Shown: one piece after another, positions 1-11,300 of the stretch
Position numbering within the stretch: the stretch's first letter is position 1
Layout: every line of letters begins with the position of its first letter
Assembly (NCBI GenBank): GCA_001566745.1
Contig: KQ964467.1
Coordinates: 90,638 to 126,892 of the forward strand
DNA from: Conidiobolus coronatus NRRL 28638
Taxonomy: Eukaryota; Entomophthoromycota; Entomophthoromycetes; Entomophthorales; Conidiobolaceae
DNA length: 36,255 nt
Direction of reading: 5' to 3'
The notes under the pieces: generated by a model
Seen by the model: only the letters and a program-made list of their open reading frames with translations
Told to the model about the DNA's origin: nothing
The model's database searches: none
Translations under genes and position numbers: made by a program

Positions 1-1228
1 CATATATAACTATAATTGAAAATTATCTATGCGACCATCTCAAGAATAAATAATAAATATAATAAACAAATTTATGGTGAAGAATATACTTATAATCTTA
101 AATTAGTATATTTACTAAAACTATGTACAAAGAAACCGTGCTTTATTAATTTATAAAATAAGCATTATAGTATATCTGCAAAATATGATATTCAATATAA
201 AAAAATTGGTATAGAATAAATTAAGAATATTAAATGTCATATATTCATTTATCTTAATAACAGAAAATGGGTATTTAATGCTAGAAAGCTTAAACATATT
301 TAATATATATGTTTAAATTATTATAAAATTTTATCTACAGCCGTCCAGAGCGAGGTAGTAAAGTGCAAAGTTTTTAGCTATACGCATATAGCAAGATTAC
401 CACTTGTGCACCCTTAATAATCTCAACCGACATCTTTCGTGCAAAAATACAACTCATAGACGAAAAATAGTCAAATGAATCACCACACCAGGGTATTTGC
501 GGGCAATTGTGAGTGTTTATCTTTGTAAAGATTTCATTTAAAGTTAAATTCACAGTGTTTAATAGTCATCGCTTTTATTATACTTTATCTAAATTAATAA
601 ACATTATTCTATACAGCTATCTACCTAGTTAATAGCACTATTATCTCCAAAGAACCAACGCATTAATTGAGATCTTATTGGACAATCTGAATACGACAAT
701 GGTAGCAATCACAAGACGTAAAAAGCTTAGTATTCTAATATTTAATTAAATTTTCTATAAACACTCTATTATAAGATCAAATAAATATACTTTGAAAACA
801 TTTTATACATTGCAACAGCCAATGCAAATAATGATATTATAAATCATAAACTTGGATTTTAGCCATATATCATTATTAGATTAGATCATTAAATAGAACA
901 CGATAGACAGTTTGTGGCAAGTAAACCTTTTAATATGGCTGATTATCAAGAAAACTTTTTATCAAATAAAATTGATCAATTAATGCTTATCTTTTCATTT
1001 ATTGGATAATTTTTAATTAATTTTGAGAGTGTCCAATCAAATTGGTTTGAATATTGGCTGATTCTTTAAAATTTAAAATGAAATCTACCTAAATAAGCTA
1101 ATTTTCATTACAATAACCTTTATTAAATAATCATTAAGTAGAGTGAAACAGCTTATAAAAGTATATAACTATTGTCAATAGGTTATTCTTTAATACTTTT
1201 TCTACGATTTTTATTGTAAGAGTTAATA
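1..1228. other. AT-rich intergenic region, no gene seen
   Basis: No coding region, RNA gene or clear splice pattern was found. A locally GC-richer patch at about 335-520 stands out from the AT background and shares short blocks with 14930-15040 (see findings). The last 80 bases contain a TATA-like element, listed separately. Confidence 0.6.
1154..1160 (+). promoter_or_regulatory. TATA-like box upstream of the first secreted protein gene
   Basis: TATAAAA lies 69-75 bases before the ATG at 1229, a plausible distance for a short 5' UTR. In such AT-rich DNA a chance match is possible. Confidence 0.4.
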
Positions 1229-2119
1229 ATGAAGTTCGTTTATTCTAAAATTTGGATAGCTGTTGGTTTGCTATCAAACCTACATTTGTCACAGAGTACT
1301 CATGAGCATCATCTTGTGCCTAGTACAACAGCGGATAGTATGGCTACCCCAACTCCAGATAGCTATGATGATTATCACCAGCAAAATCCTCAAGTCCCAC
1401 GAGGTTCTCGAGGTTCTAAACCATCTCAAGAAAATCAATTGCCTCAAACTCCCATAAATCAATCATCATGTGCAGATTCGTGTTCTGGAGTTAATTATAT
1501 TCCTTGTATGGCAGAATGTGGATTTCCTGATTATATGAGTTTAGATAGGTTAATTAGAGGTGGAGGACTGGAAGCATTGATGAATAAAGTATTTGGAAAT
1601 GATACTTCTATTGATACACCTGGGTATACTTCGTCGTCTAAACAAAGGCAGATTGATACAATGTCTACAGGTAAGAATACAATGGAAAGTGCAACATATT
1701 CTCGTAACAAATCAGAGAGCCACAGTAAAACAATTCGCCCTATGAAATTGACGCCAACTTCCCTCAATCCGTATGATATTACAACTAGAACTGATTTGTC
1801 TCAAATTACAGTAGAAACTTACGATTTGTCTTCAGCAGCAACTAGATACACTAGTAATACAATTAGTACAACTCCAACTGGAACTACAGTATCGGGAACC
1901 TCTTTAGCTTCAACAACAACTGATTCCACACTAAGTGGAACTCCAACATCTAAGACCGCTATCACTGTTACCGAGACGACCAAAGCTACTACTAGTGGTC
2001 AAAAGACAACAACCTTAGCATCTGGATCCCTATCCCTATACAATCAAAATACCAATTCAATTCGCGTCTCTTCAACTTATTTAATCTTTGCAGTTTCGAT
2101 ATTAATCGTAAACTTGTAA
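1229..2119 (+). CDS. Secreted Ser/Thr-rich surface protein, probably GPI-anchored
   Basis: This single-exon gene encodes 296 residues. The N-terminus is a typical signal peptide (basic MKFVYSK, then hydrophobic to about residue 22). Residues about 81-97 hold four cysteines spaced C-x3-C-x7-C-x3-C, compatible with a small disulfide-linked helical hairpin. From about residue 175 the chain is Ser/Thr-rich, as in O-mannosylated stalks of fungal wall proteins. The last 15-18 residues are hydrophobic and end in ISILIVNL-like sequence without a charged tail, which with the small residues just before suggests a GPI-attachment signal. No enzymatic domain is recognised. From family knowledge such proteins sit on the plasma membrane or wall; the exact role is unknown. 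Start chosen because the signal peptide begins at this ATG. Confidence 0.75.
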   Translation: MKFVYSKIWIAVGLLSNLHLSQSTHEHHLVPSTTADSMATPTPDSYDDYHQQNPQVPRGSRGSKPSQENQLPQTPINQSSCADSCSGVNYIPCMAECGFPDYMSLDRLIRGGGLEALMNKVFGNDTSIDTPGYTSSSKQRQIDTMSTGKNTMESATYSRNKSESHSKTIRPMKLTPTSLNPYDITTRTDLSQITVETYDLSSAATRYTSNTISTTPTGTTVSGTSLASTTTDSTLSGTPTSKTAITVTETTKATTSGQKTTTLASGSLSLYNQNTNSIRVSSTYLIFAVSILIVNL

Positions 2120-2363
2120 TCTTTTAGGAATATTTTACAATAGTAATAAAAATAGTTTTTTAAATCATTTTATTATCTAAATATATTAAGATCAGTAAAA
2201 ATTTTATTAATATTAAAAAATTAAAGATGTGCTTACTATCAAATTACCTATTAAACTATAATGTTTATTATTTTGCATTTACTGATAGGAATATTAGTTT
2301 TTAACGATTTATTATAAATACCTCGTAATATTTCAATGCCAATATTTATAAAACTAGTTGATA

Positions 2364-2624
2364 TGAGTAATTCTGGTTAATTTGATTCAGTTTTGTATGA
2401 GTTCAGTTCAAAATTTTAACCATAGTATAAGCAAGTTTTTGGCGTTTATAGCGATAATTTAAAAGAAATTAGCTTATAATATCATATTAAAACGCTGTTT
2501 TGTTAGCTTTGACTAATAAAAGATATTTTTTATACGCTTTAAACATATAAAAAAACAAAATATTGTAGATTTGACCTATAAAAAATTTAGGTCAATTTGT
2601 CCTCGTTTTAACCAGAATCAGTCA
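2364..2624 (-). mobile_element. MITE-like element, copy A (261 bp)
   Basis: The left end reads TGAGTAATTCTGGTTAA and the right end, on the opposite strand, TGACTGATTCTGGTTAA, forming terminal inverted repeats that match at 15 of 17 positions. Both ends are bordered by TA, as expected of a Tc1/mariner-type target duplication, although TA is common here. The reverse complement aligns along its whole length with the copy at 29311-29565, including the interior around GCTAATTT and AATATGATATTAT. There is no coding capacity, so it would be non-autonomous. Strand is given relative to the 29311 copy. Confidence 0.7.
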
Positions 2625-3074
2625 TATATTCTCTATTGTTAGTAGTGTAATAATACATTTTGCAAAATTTCAGCTTCTTGGCAATAAAAAATAAGTAAAA
2701 AGAATATTTGGCAATTAATTTAAAGTTTTTAGATAGCTAAAATATTAGCTTTCTTCTTTATATTCGCTCATATAGAGAATGTTATTTGTAATTTGAGACC
2801 ATTTGATATTAGATATCAACGGTATGATTAAAAAGCTGCATATTTTATTGAAGTTGTAATTAGTTTGGTGTTTAAATATTTTTTGTATATTTAATATACT
2901 TATATTTTTGCATTATGATAAACAAATTATTGTATCTATTTTAAATCAATGTATCTTGTTAAAGTTATTATATTCAACTATGCTATATTATTATTTGGTT
3001 TGTATAAGTTGAAATGCAAATATTCATACACCATATAAAAGCAAAAGCTTTCAAAAGCTTAAGTGAGAATTTAA

Positions 3075-3272
3075 CCAATAAACATCAATTAAAAATTGAG
3101 CAATAATCCATCCAATAAAAACTCTCAGCTAGATTTTAAGATACGAAAAATTGATTGGCTATGGATTACTCAACCAAATTACTATTCACTCACCCATAAT
3201 AATTAACCCAATCACCAACCAATCAATAGAAACTCAGAAACGCGATAATTTTATGTTTTTTATTAGTCGCGT
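3075..3272 (+). promoter_or_regulatory. CTF18 promoter block: CCAAT boxes and paired ACGCG boxes
   Basis: CCAAT boxes occur at 3075-3079, 3112-3116, 3154-3158 (reverse), and as CCAATCA at 3208-3214 and 3219-3225. Just downstream are ACGCG at 3240-3244 and its inverse CGCGT at 3268-3272. ACGCG is the core of the MluI cell-cycle box bound by MBF/Mbp1-type factors in ascomycete yeasts, and CCAAT is bound by NF-Y/HAP. CGCG is rare in this AT-rich DNA, so a pair 100-130 bases before the start of an S-phase gene suggests G1/S control. This is inference from motif and position. Confidence 0.5.
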
Positions 3273-3372
3273 TTAAATTTAAAAAATTATTTTAAAATAG
3301 TGTATATATTTAAAGTATAGCTAATAAGCATAAAATATCTAGCTAATAAATAAGAATAAAAATAAAGAAAAT

Positions 3373-6300
3373 ATGGGAGACAATTTCGATCCAAATTATA
3401 ATCCCTTATTAGACGATTTATTCAATAACCCATTTGATATACCTAATTCTACTCAAGATGAGACGATAAAAGAAAAAGACTCTAACACTCATCATGGAGA
3501 AACCCAAGCTCAGACGGAAGGCTCCGATTTACTCTCTTTTTCAAATATTATGAATTTAAATTCTTTTACTAGTATTCAAAATTTAGAAGTAAATGACGAA
3601 GATAAATACAATTGGGAAAGTCAAAAAGCTCAGGAAGATGAGGAACAAATCGAAGCTTTTAAAGATCCAACAACAGAGCCTTTACAAGATTGGGAAGTTT
3701 TTCAAAAAGAATTAGACTTTGAACTACAAGAGTATGAAAGACCTCTTTCTCAAGAAATGCACCCTGTTGAGCCAGAAAAAGAACCAGAATTTGATATAGC
3801 AGATATGGAAGTAGATCCAGTAGTTATTCCAGATCCTGCTGATGAGTTACCTAAGAATGCTTATTGTAAACCACCTGAAGATAAACCATATTTTATGGCA
3901 AACACTAGCAAAGATCAACAACTATTTATTCCTATGCTTTCTCGTGACTATTTTGATAATCATCCTAACAAAGGATCAAAACCTAAACCAATTGAGGGAC
4001 AGGGTTATATAGGTGAAAGTATATATAGAATAATACAAAATATTGAGGATAATGGTCTTCTTTTCCAATCCAAGTTAGAGGATAATGAAAATTACATGCC
4101 AATGGTAGATAACTCAAAGTTATGGGTTGATCGCTATAATCCAAAGGAGTTTATTGATTTAACGGGTGATGATAGATTAAATAGAATGGCTTTGAGTTGG
4201 CTTAAGATCTGGGACTTTTGCGTATTCAACAAAAGAATCCAAATTGGAACTACCGTCAATAAGACTAGCTTTAATTCAAAGTTCAAAACTCCATTCATTA
4301 GTTGGGAAGATCAATTAGTACCAAATGTAAGTAGTTTAGGGTCAAAATCTGGATATTTGCTAACTTTTTATTAGAAAGATGATCCTTTAAAGAGGCCAAA
4401 TCAAAAAATATTAATGCTTTGCGGACCTCCAGGCTTAGGTAAAACTAGTTTAGCCAAGATTATTGCTAAGCACTCCGGTTATGAGCCATTAGAAATCAAT
4501 GCTAGGTAAATTTAAACTATTATAATATGAAAAAAGCTAACAAGATTTAGTGATGATCGTACTGGAAATATGGTTAAAGATAAAATTCAATCAGCACTCG
4601 ATACTCAAGGGTTTAAGAAGGATAGTTTGCCAAAATGTATTATTTTAGATGAAATCGATGGTGCTTCTAGTCAGGGTGGAAGCTTTGTAAATATACTATT
4701 ATACTTTAATACTTTTACTAACTGGTGATTTAGAATTTAATTAAAATGCTAGTTCAGTTGAGTAAGAACAAAGAAGTAGATCCATTAAGTAAAACATGAG
4801 TTTTACCCCTATAAATCTATAACTAATTGATTTAATATAGATAAACCAGAAAAAAAGAGGAAAAGAGGCATAGAATCCCTAAATTTAACCAGACCAATAA
4901 TTTGTATTTGTAACGATCAGTAATAATTCTACTTATAAAATAGTTTTTATATTAATAATTCTATTAACTAGGTTTGCTCCTGTACTTCGTGAACTTCGCC
5001 CTAACTGCTTAATATTAAACTTTAAAAGAGCTACAAACTCTACACTAACAGCTCATTTGAAAAGTATTTGTGAAACCGAAGGAGTTGAGGTTAATAGATA
5101 TACACTCTCTACTTTAGTTGATTTATGTGATGGTGATATCCGTAATTGTTTGAATAACCTTCAGGTAATTAACAATATAAAGATCTCGTACTTAGTCTAA
5201 TATCTTTATTTTAGTTTTTATCAGATAATCCAACAAGAACAATTCACCCTCATATGGTAACTCAAGGTCATATGGCTGTTAAAAATATCCAACCATCTCT
5301 CTTTACCGTTTGGGACTCTATATTCAATCTACCAGATTGGAGAACTCAAAGAAAGGAATCTTTCCAAGTTACTTTAGATCAATCTGGAAATATCGGTAAT
5401 TATATAAAAAGTTTAATTCTATTGAGTAACTAATTCTTGATTTTTAGTTAAATCTAAGAGAAGTTTAGATAGATTATGGTACTTAATTGGGAGCTTTGGT
5501 AATACTGATAAAGTTATGGAAGGTATTATAGTCAAATATAAACCACGAATTTATATTAATTGAAAATAGGGATCTTTGATCACTTCTTATCCTCAAGATA
5601 TATGGATCTATACTTGACTAAACTGGATACAGCATACGAGTGGCTCGGTTTCTATGACTCTATAAATACTCAGATCAACTACCATCAAAAGTTCGAACTC
5701 TACGACTATTTGCCTAGTTGTGCTGTTCAATTCCACTTTTTATTCGCTTCAGCTGTAAAAGTTAAATTAGAGTTCCCTAAGTTAGAAAGACAAGTAATTT
5801 ATTTTAATTATAATAATATACTTTTATTAATTAATATTATATAGTTTAGAGAATCGGGATACACCAATAAAAACTTATTAAAGAGTTATATTGCTAACTT
5901 ATCAAAACCAATGAAGAGAAGTGGTCCTTCCAATAGTAGTATAATACAAGATCAATTATACTATTGGTGGTTAATATTAAATCCTTGTAATTTGGAGGTA
6001 AGATAATATAAAAAATTGCAGAATATAAAATTATTAACACATAAATAGATACATACAAATCATTTTAATAAGAATAAGATTTCACCATTTGAAGCTTTAA
6101 CAGAATTAATGGTTGATATGAACTTATTTTATAAGCATATTCCAAGTGAGAATAGTAACTTAATGTTATACAAAATAGAACCGTAAGCTAATTAAATATT
6201 ATTTCATATAAATGCTAATAAATCTTTTTAGACCTATTGATGACTTGGTTCAATATCCATCCCTTCCAGAAGAATTGTATAATAAGCAAGCAGCTCAAAC

Positions 6301-6850
6301 TAACACACTAAAGCCAGATGTTATTAGTCAAATCAATCAAAAAGTAATATAATGCCAATTTAATTCTAACATTATTAACTTTTTAATTATAGGTTGAAGC
6401 ACATCGTATTAAACAAATGGAGCAGAATACATATGTTAAAAAAGCAACTCGACAAATTAACAAGAGAGAAGAGTTTAATATGTCTCAATTTTCACAACCT
6501 CAAAGAGTAAAAAACTTTACAATAATATTACATATTTCATACTAACTATTCAATTATAGCCTCAGTTATTAACTCAACTTCAACCAAAATCCTTATCAGA
6601 ACTACTGCCTCAGCCCGAATTAACAAGATCTCAGAAGTTTAAAAATTTCTTTAAAAGAAAAGCTCCAACCGTGCAAGCTTCTCAAACTTCATCCCAAAGT
6701 GGAGGAGATATTATTAATGGTGGAGAACCACCCATGAAAAAACAGTTAAAGACAAATCCTAATATTGGAGCCTGTGACGTTTGGTATAAGCATCAAGAAA
6801 AGTTTACAAATGCTGTAAAAACGAGGGTAACTATAAATGATTTCTTTTAA
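3373..6850 (+). CDS. CTF18: Ctf18-like alternative clamp loader large subunit, 14 exons
   Basis: Spliced product of about 943 residues. Introns: 4327-4374, 4506-4550, 4687-4733, 4789-4840, 4920-4971, 5165-5214, 5396-5447, 5523-5569, 5794-5844, 5998-6048, 6183-6231, 6344-6392, 6507-6559; the total stays in frame. Ctf18 is the large subunit of the Ctf18-Dcc1-Ctf8-RFC complex, which acts on PCNA in the nucleus during replication and cohesion establishment. After an acidic N-terminal third come WVDRYNPKEF (about residue 252), Walker A GPPGLGKT (335-342), Walker B IILDEIDG (about 390), a sensor-1-like ICICND and GDIRNCLNNLQ, all AAA+ clamp-loader motifs. The C-terminus, WYKHQEKFTNAV then TRVTINDFF, matches the conserved Ctf18 tail that binds Dcc1-Ctf8. 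The start is the first ATG of the long first exon, after the promoter block. RFC1 is excluded by the lack of a BRCT domain and by the tail. Confidence 0.9.
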
Positions 6851-7004
6851 TTAATTGAATTAATTATGGTATAATAAATAAATCTAATACAATAATATAA
6901 ACACATAACTAATGATAATTGAGTTTAAATTATAAAGCCTCTATTAAAAATATAACAAAAAAGTTATTAAGGTTGTATTAACCAATATGATAAAAAAATT
7001 TAAA
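6851..7004. other. Spacer between CTF18 and tRNA-Asp
   Basis: AT-rich spacer. A run of seven A at 6992-6998 reads as seven T on the minus strand just past the tRNA end and would serve as the RNA polymerase III terminator. Confidence 0.5.
6992..6998 (-). terminator. Pol III oligo-T terminator of tRNA-Asp
   Basis: Seven consecutive T on the minus strand, starting six bases after the discriminator base of the tRNA. This is the standard RNA polymerase III stop signal. Confidence 0.7.
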
Positions 7005-7076
7005 CTCTCCGACTGGGAATTGAACCCAGGTCACCCGCGTGACAGGCGGGTATACTCACCACTATACTATCGAAGA
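7005..7076 (-). tRNA. tRNA-Asp (GTC)
   Basis: 72-nt intronless tRNA. The 7-bp acceptor stem TCTTCGA pairs with TCGGAGA (one G-T pair). The anticodon stem CCCGC/GCGGG encloses loop CTGTCAC with anticodon GTC at 7041-7043 (complement strand). The T arm is CTGGG-TTCAATT-CCCAG and contains the B box; TAGTATAGTGG in the D arm is the A box. The discriminator base is G, as usual for tRNA-Asp. CCA is not encoded, as in eukaryotes. Confidence 0.95.
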
Positions 7077-7518
7077 TTAAATATTTTAATTTAAATTGAA
7101 TTTTACCTCCACTAAATTTTATATTTTATATTACCCATAACCCTTTTTTGAATTTAATTTTTATTAATGATGTAACACTTAATAAATTATTTTTTTAATA
7201 ACATTAAATTATTAATTACTTCACCACTTTTATTTCTTTAACTTTAAACTATTAAATAACAACATTAATTATATAATTGAATTTAATAATACCAATATAC
7301 ACTAGGAATCTGATAGTCGATATATATTGAGATATTATATTTTATATTTATATAATACCAATTTCTAAAAATTCTAAAAATTTATTATTTAAAATTTGTG
7401 ACTATTTTAAAATAAACTAAACTTATATATATAAAAGTATGGTAACTAACAATACTAATAATAAATTTTATATTAATTTGTATTTTTCTTTAGCTTTATA
7501 AAAGTAACAATATACATT
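7077..7518. other. AT-rich upstream region of the membrane protein gene
   Basis: No gene. TATATAAAAG-like elements lie around 7425-7437 and TATAAAAG at 7497-7504. A possible 5' UTR intron runs from GTAACT at 7442 to TAG at 7493; it contains TACTAAT, but rather far from the acceptor, so it is only a candidate. Confidence 0.4.
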
Positions 7519-8256
7519 ATGGCATTTATAAACCGCTCCGCGCTCAGTAGTTTCATAGTTCACCCACTTTCAAGCTTCCACATTCTCCTCTTCTCAGGCG
7601 TTATATCCTACTTCCTGCGAAAAATGCTTGAACCTCAGTTCTCCGCTATAGGTCACTCTTTAATCCTAATCTCTCTACTATCCGTCTGGCTTGGTATGAT
7701 CTTAAGTATTTCATTTATGGAATCTTGGGTAAAATTTCTAGCCCCAAGTATAACCCTACTTTCAGGTGTAGATGCTGGTAGACACGTATTTAGTGTGTTA
7801 AATAAGTGTGAAATTGTTGTTGTTGTTGCATTATTACACTTGTTGGAAATGCAGTGGAGTTCAGTTCAATTACAAGATGCTTATAATAAGTTGGACTTGG
7901 AATGGTTACATTTATTAATTTTGTTACCTATCAGTTTGGTCTGTTTTTTACAAACTTGTTGGTTATTGCCAGCTTTGTTGAGTAAAAGCCAACAAGTTAT
8001 TGCTAATGCTAGTGGACCTAGTAGTAATAGTAATAGCGGTGGTAATACTAATACTACTAATACTAACACCAACACCAACACCAACGCTACAAGAAATTTA
8101 AGCAGTGGAAGAGGCGGTAGTGGAGGTAGATCATTTAGTCACTCCCTTTACGTGTTAACAGAAATTGTTAAAGTTATTAGCTTAACAAGTTCACTAAGTT
8201 TAATTTATTTTTCTATTGTTCAATACGTTAAGCAATTAGCTTTAAATCCACATTAA
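7519..8256 (+). CDS. Uncharacterised multi-pass membrane protein
   Basis: Single exon, 245 residues. About five hydrophobic segments are visible: roughly 18-35, 44-66, 95-110, 128-153 and 212-236. Between the second and third lies a polar, conserved-looking stretch, MESWVKFLAP then GVDAGRHVFSVLN and a following acidic E, the kind of signature that defines a family; I do not recognise it with confidence, though TMEM205/DUF4149-like proteins share a similar arrangement. Residues about 165-205 form a low-complexity Asn/Thr/Ser/Gly loop (NTNTNTNTN), probably cytosolic or lumenal linker. No signal peptide beyond the first membrane segment and no catalytic motif. It converges on the minus-strand neighbour, with 77 bases between stop codons. 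An endomembrane location is inferred only from hydrophobicity. Confidence 0.7.
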   Translation: MAFINRSALSSFIVHPLSSFHILLFSGVISYFLRKMLEPQFSAIGHSLILISLLSVWLGMILSISFMESWVKFLAPSITLLSGVDAGRHVFSVLNKCEIVVVVALLHLLEMQWSSVQLQDAYNKLDLEWLHLLILLPISLVCFLQTCWLLPALLSKSQQVIANASGPSSNSNSGGNTNTTNTNTNTNTNATRNLSSGRGGSGGRSFSHSLYVLTEIVKVISLTSSLSLIYFSIVQYVKQLALNPH

Positions 8257-8333
8257 ATTAAGCATTTATTAAATGTAAGTCAAATTAAAATAAAATAATG
8301 AATGAGAGTTTTATTAAAGTAAAAATAATATAA

Positions 8334-11300
8334 TTAAACTTTACCCTTAAACTTAACACTGCTAACGTATTGAGCCCTAACTAACTTTAATAAATTCTGT
8401 CCATGGGGACTTATCCAGCTCAATACCTTCTTTAAACTGAAATCTTCATCTCTCTTACCACCTCCACTTAATTGATTACTACAAGTTTCTAAAATTAAGA
8501 AAATATTAAACCAGCCCTCAAACTCACTAGTTAAATTCTTATTAATATAACTTTCTTCAAATAATCCTTCTGGAGTATTTTGAGCAGTTCTATTAGTGAA
8601 AACTTGACTGAATTCTAATCTTTGATGAATTAATTCAGTAAGGACATTGCTAATAACTAAGTTGTAGGATTTTGTTAAGTCTTCAGTGTAGCATTTAGTA
8701 GGTAAACTAGTTAATATAGGTGAAATAATTAAATCTACACGGGTCCATCCATTTAAGTTGAATAAAATAATCCAATTTTGTACTAATTCAACTAATATAA
8801 CTTGTAAATTAGTTAATTGAATAAGTTTGAAGTGGAATTTGATAATTCTAATTAATAACTTGGTGATCTTATGGAGTTCTTCAACCTTAGATTCTTGCTT
8901 CAATAATTGCTGGATTAACTGGAGTACAGAGTTGATTATGGTTTGATCCAATTGATACTTAGCAACACCTAAACTATTATAAATAAACTCTAAACTGGGC
9001 AAGGTTAAGCTTTCCCTATTAACGCTATCCATACAAGTTAAATTACTTAAAACTAAATGATTTATAGTTGAAGTAATTGCCCTAACCTTTAAACCCTTCT
9101 TATTGCTGGGATCATCTAATAGCCAATCGTTCAATAATTGTAAAGTTGATAATAATTCGTCTAACTTGAAGCGGTAACCAATTTTTTGTAGAATTGAACT
9201 AACGCTTTGTTCTAATTGTTCATGATTCATTAAGCGACTGAGGTTAGCACCAATTGTACTCATTTGTTCAATTAATTTAGTGTTTATGATGTGAGGATTT
9301 GCGTAGTGGTAGATTAATTGGATCCAGTTAACTAATTGATTGAGCTCGCTACTAGGTACTAGCTTAGTGTTTAAACTGAATAATACAAGTTTGCATTGGA
9401 TTAAGTTTAACACGGATTGGAATAAGAGCTGACTTAATAGAGGGTAACTGGTAAAATTGACTAGACTTTGAATTAACTGAGTTATTAATTGGTTTAAGCC
9501 AGTTGAGTCTCTTAATTTACTGAGTCCAGAGTACATTCTAAGTGATTTGAGGGAGTATTGAGAGTAAATTACTTTCTCCAAAAACTCAACCACCTTCAAT
9601 ATATCTCGAGTTAATAAAGGTAATTTAGTTTCCATAGCCTTAACATCGCTTTCAGCTCCATCAAATTCGAAAACTTCTTCATAGTTGGATAAAATATCGT
9701 TAATTCCAGCTAATTGAGAATTGATGGTCTTTTCGTATTGGGTTAAGTCAATTTCACTCATAAGATTATTGTTATAATAGTTCAAAATTAACTTAACGGG
9801 AACCTTACTAATTAACTCTGACTTAATTAAACTTGAGTTAAAGTTTGCATTTAAATTTAGTAGAATGTTACTCATTAAGTCAAGCTTTAAACTATCGTAA
9901 GCTACACCCTCACTATCAGAACCATGTTGATTAGGTAATACCAAATTAATTAAAGTTTCATCGTTGACAAGAGCTTGAGTAGATACAAAAATTCCAAAGG
10001 TATGAATAAATGTTGATGTTAATTTTTGTCTTAATTCGTACCATTTGGTGAAGTCTTTAATTTTACTCAAAATGGGAAGCGTGCAGTTTAGTAAATTGTT
10101 GAAACCTTCAAACTTAATTAATTTACTAGCTTGAGCCTTTGATAATGAATTTTGAATTGGATTTAAAGTTGATATGATTAAATTAACAAACTCTACCAAT
10201 TCTCCATCGCTATCATCGTTACTGATGGCGGCATAGTTTAACTTTATGAATACCAATATAATATGAATTAAGTTAATCAATTTAACCTTTAAACCATCTG
10301 GGATTAGATTTGAGGGTAATTTCTTTAAGTTTGAAAACATTAACTCAAAGAATTTAACCTGGTCCTTAAATAATTTGCTATTTGATTTAATACCCTTGAT
10401 ATTAGCCTCTAATTCTCCAATTTTAGTCAAGTCTAAAGTATCTAAATTTAACCAAGATAACTTCTCATGCTTGTAAGAAGCTTCTGAGGCTTGGTTATTT
10501 AACACGGTTTGAATGAAATTTTCACGGAAGTATACTAGTCCCTCTTGAGTTAATTTTAACCAATAGTGTAACCAATAATAACTTAATTTATCACCCTCTA
10601 ATTGATATTCTGTAAATGCTGAGTCATTACCATTACTAAATATTAACTGTCTGTTGAGAATGGATTTTGCTAAATTATCTATAATACCGCCAACAACTTC
10701 AGAATTTGAGCTATTTGATGAGCCTATTAATAACCCTGAGTAGATGGTATTCCAACTGGCTTTGTTACTTAATTGATGCCAGATAGCTTCGTTGTAATTG
10801 GTGTCTAAGTTACTTAACAATATCTGACCTTCTCCTTCGCCATTACCCAATTCATCGGATTTCTTAGTCAACTCAACTTGACTTAAACAAAAGTTGAATA
10901 ATTCAACCAAAACGGAATCCTTTTGACCTTCTAATATTATTAAATCGCCAAATTGAATAATAACTTTAAGAACGATCAATTTGCCTAACTTGTTATTTAA
11001 ATTAATTTTTTTAGACATTTCCTTAATAAGGTTGTATAAGTGGCGGAAGGTTATAGGGCTGGTTGATGAGGGCCAAGAGTTAAGGTTTGTAGTGGTTAAT
11101 GTTAAACTGAGTAATTGTAGGCTATTGATGAAATTGATATCAGATTGAGTATTATTATCGTCTTCATCAAATAATTTAGAAATCTTTTTTAACTTTGATT
11201 TGCAATGATCGTCATCCTTTAACTTATCTTCAGACCATTTGAAGTTAGGGATGAATACCTTTTCAATAAATCTATCAAAATGTCCTTTCAAATGCTCTTT

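Larger units (their letters stand above)
2120..3372. other. Intergenic region holding a MITE-like element and the CTF18 promoter
   Basis: No coding region is visible. The interval contains the terminal-inverted-repeat element at 2364-2624 and, in its last 300 bases, a promoter-like block with CCAAT and ACGCG boxes, both listed separately. The rest is AT-rich filler. Confidence 0.6.

Noticed and set aside
6815-6850. Possible extra intron donor GTAACT near the CTF18 3' end
   Set aside because: Reading through gives the conserved VTINDFF Ctf18 terminus and a stop, so no splice is needed.
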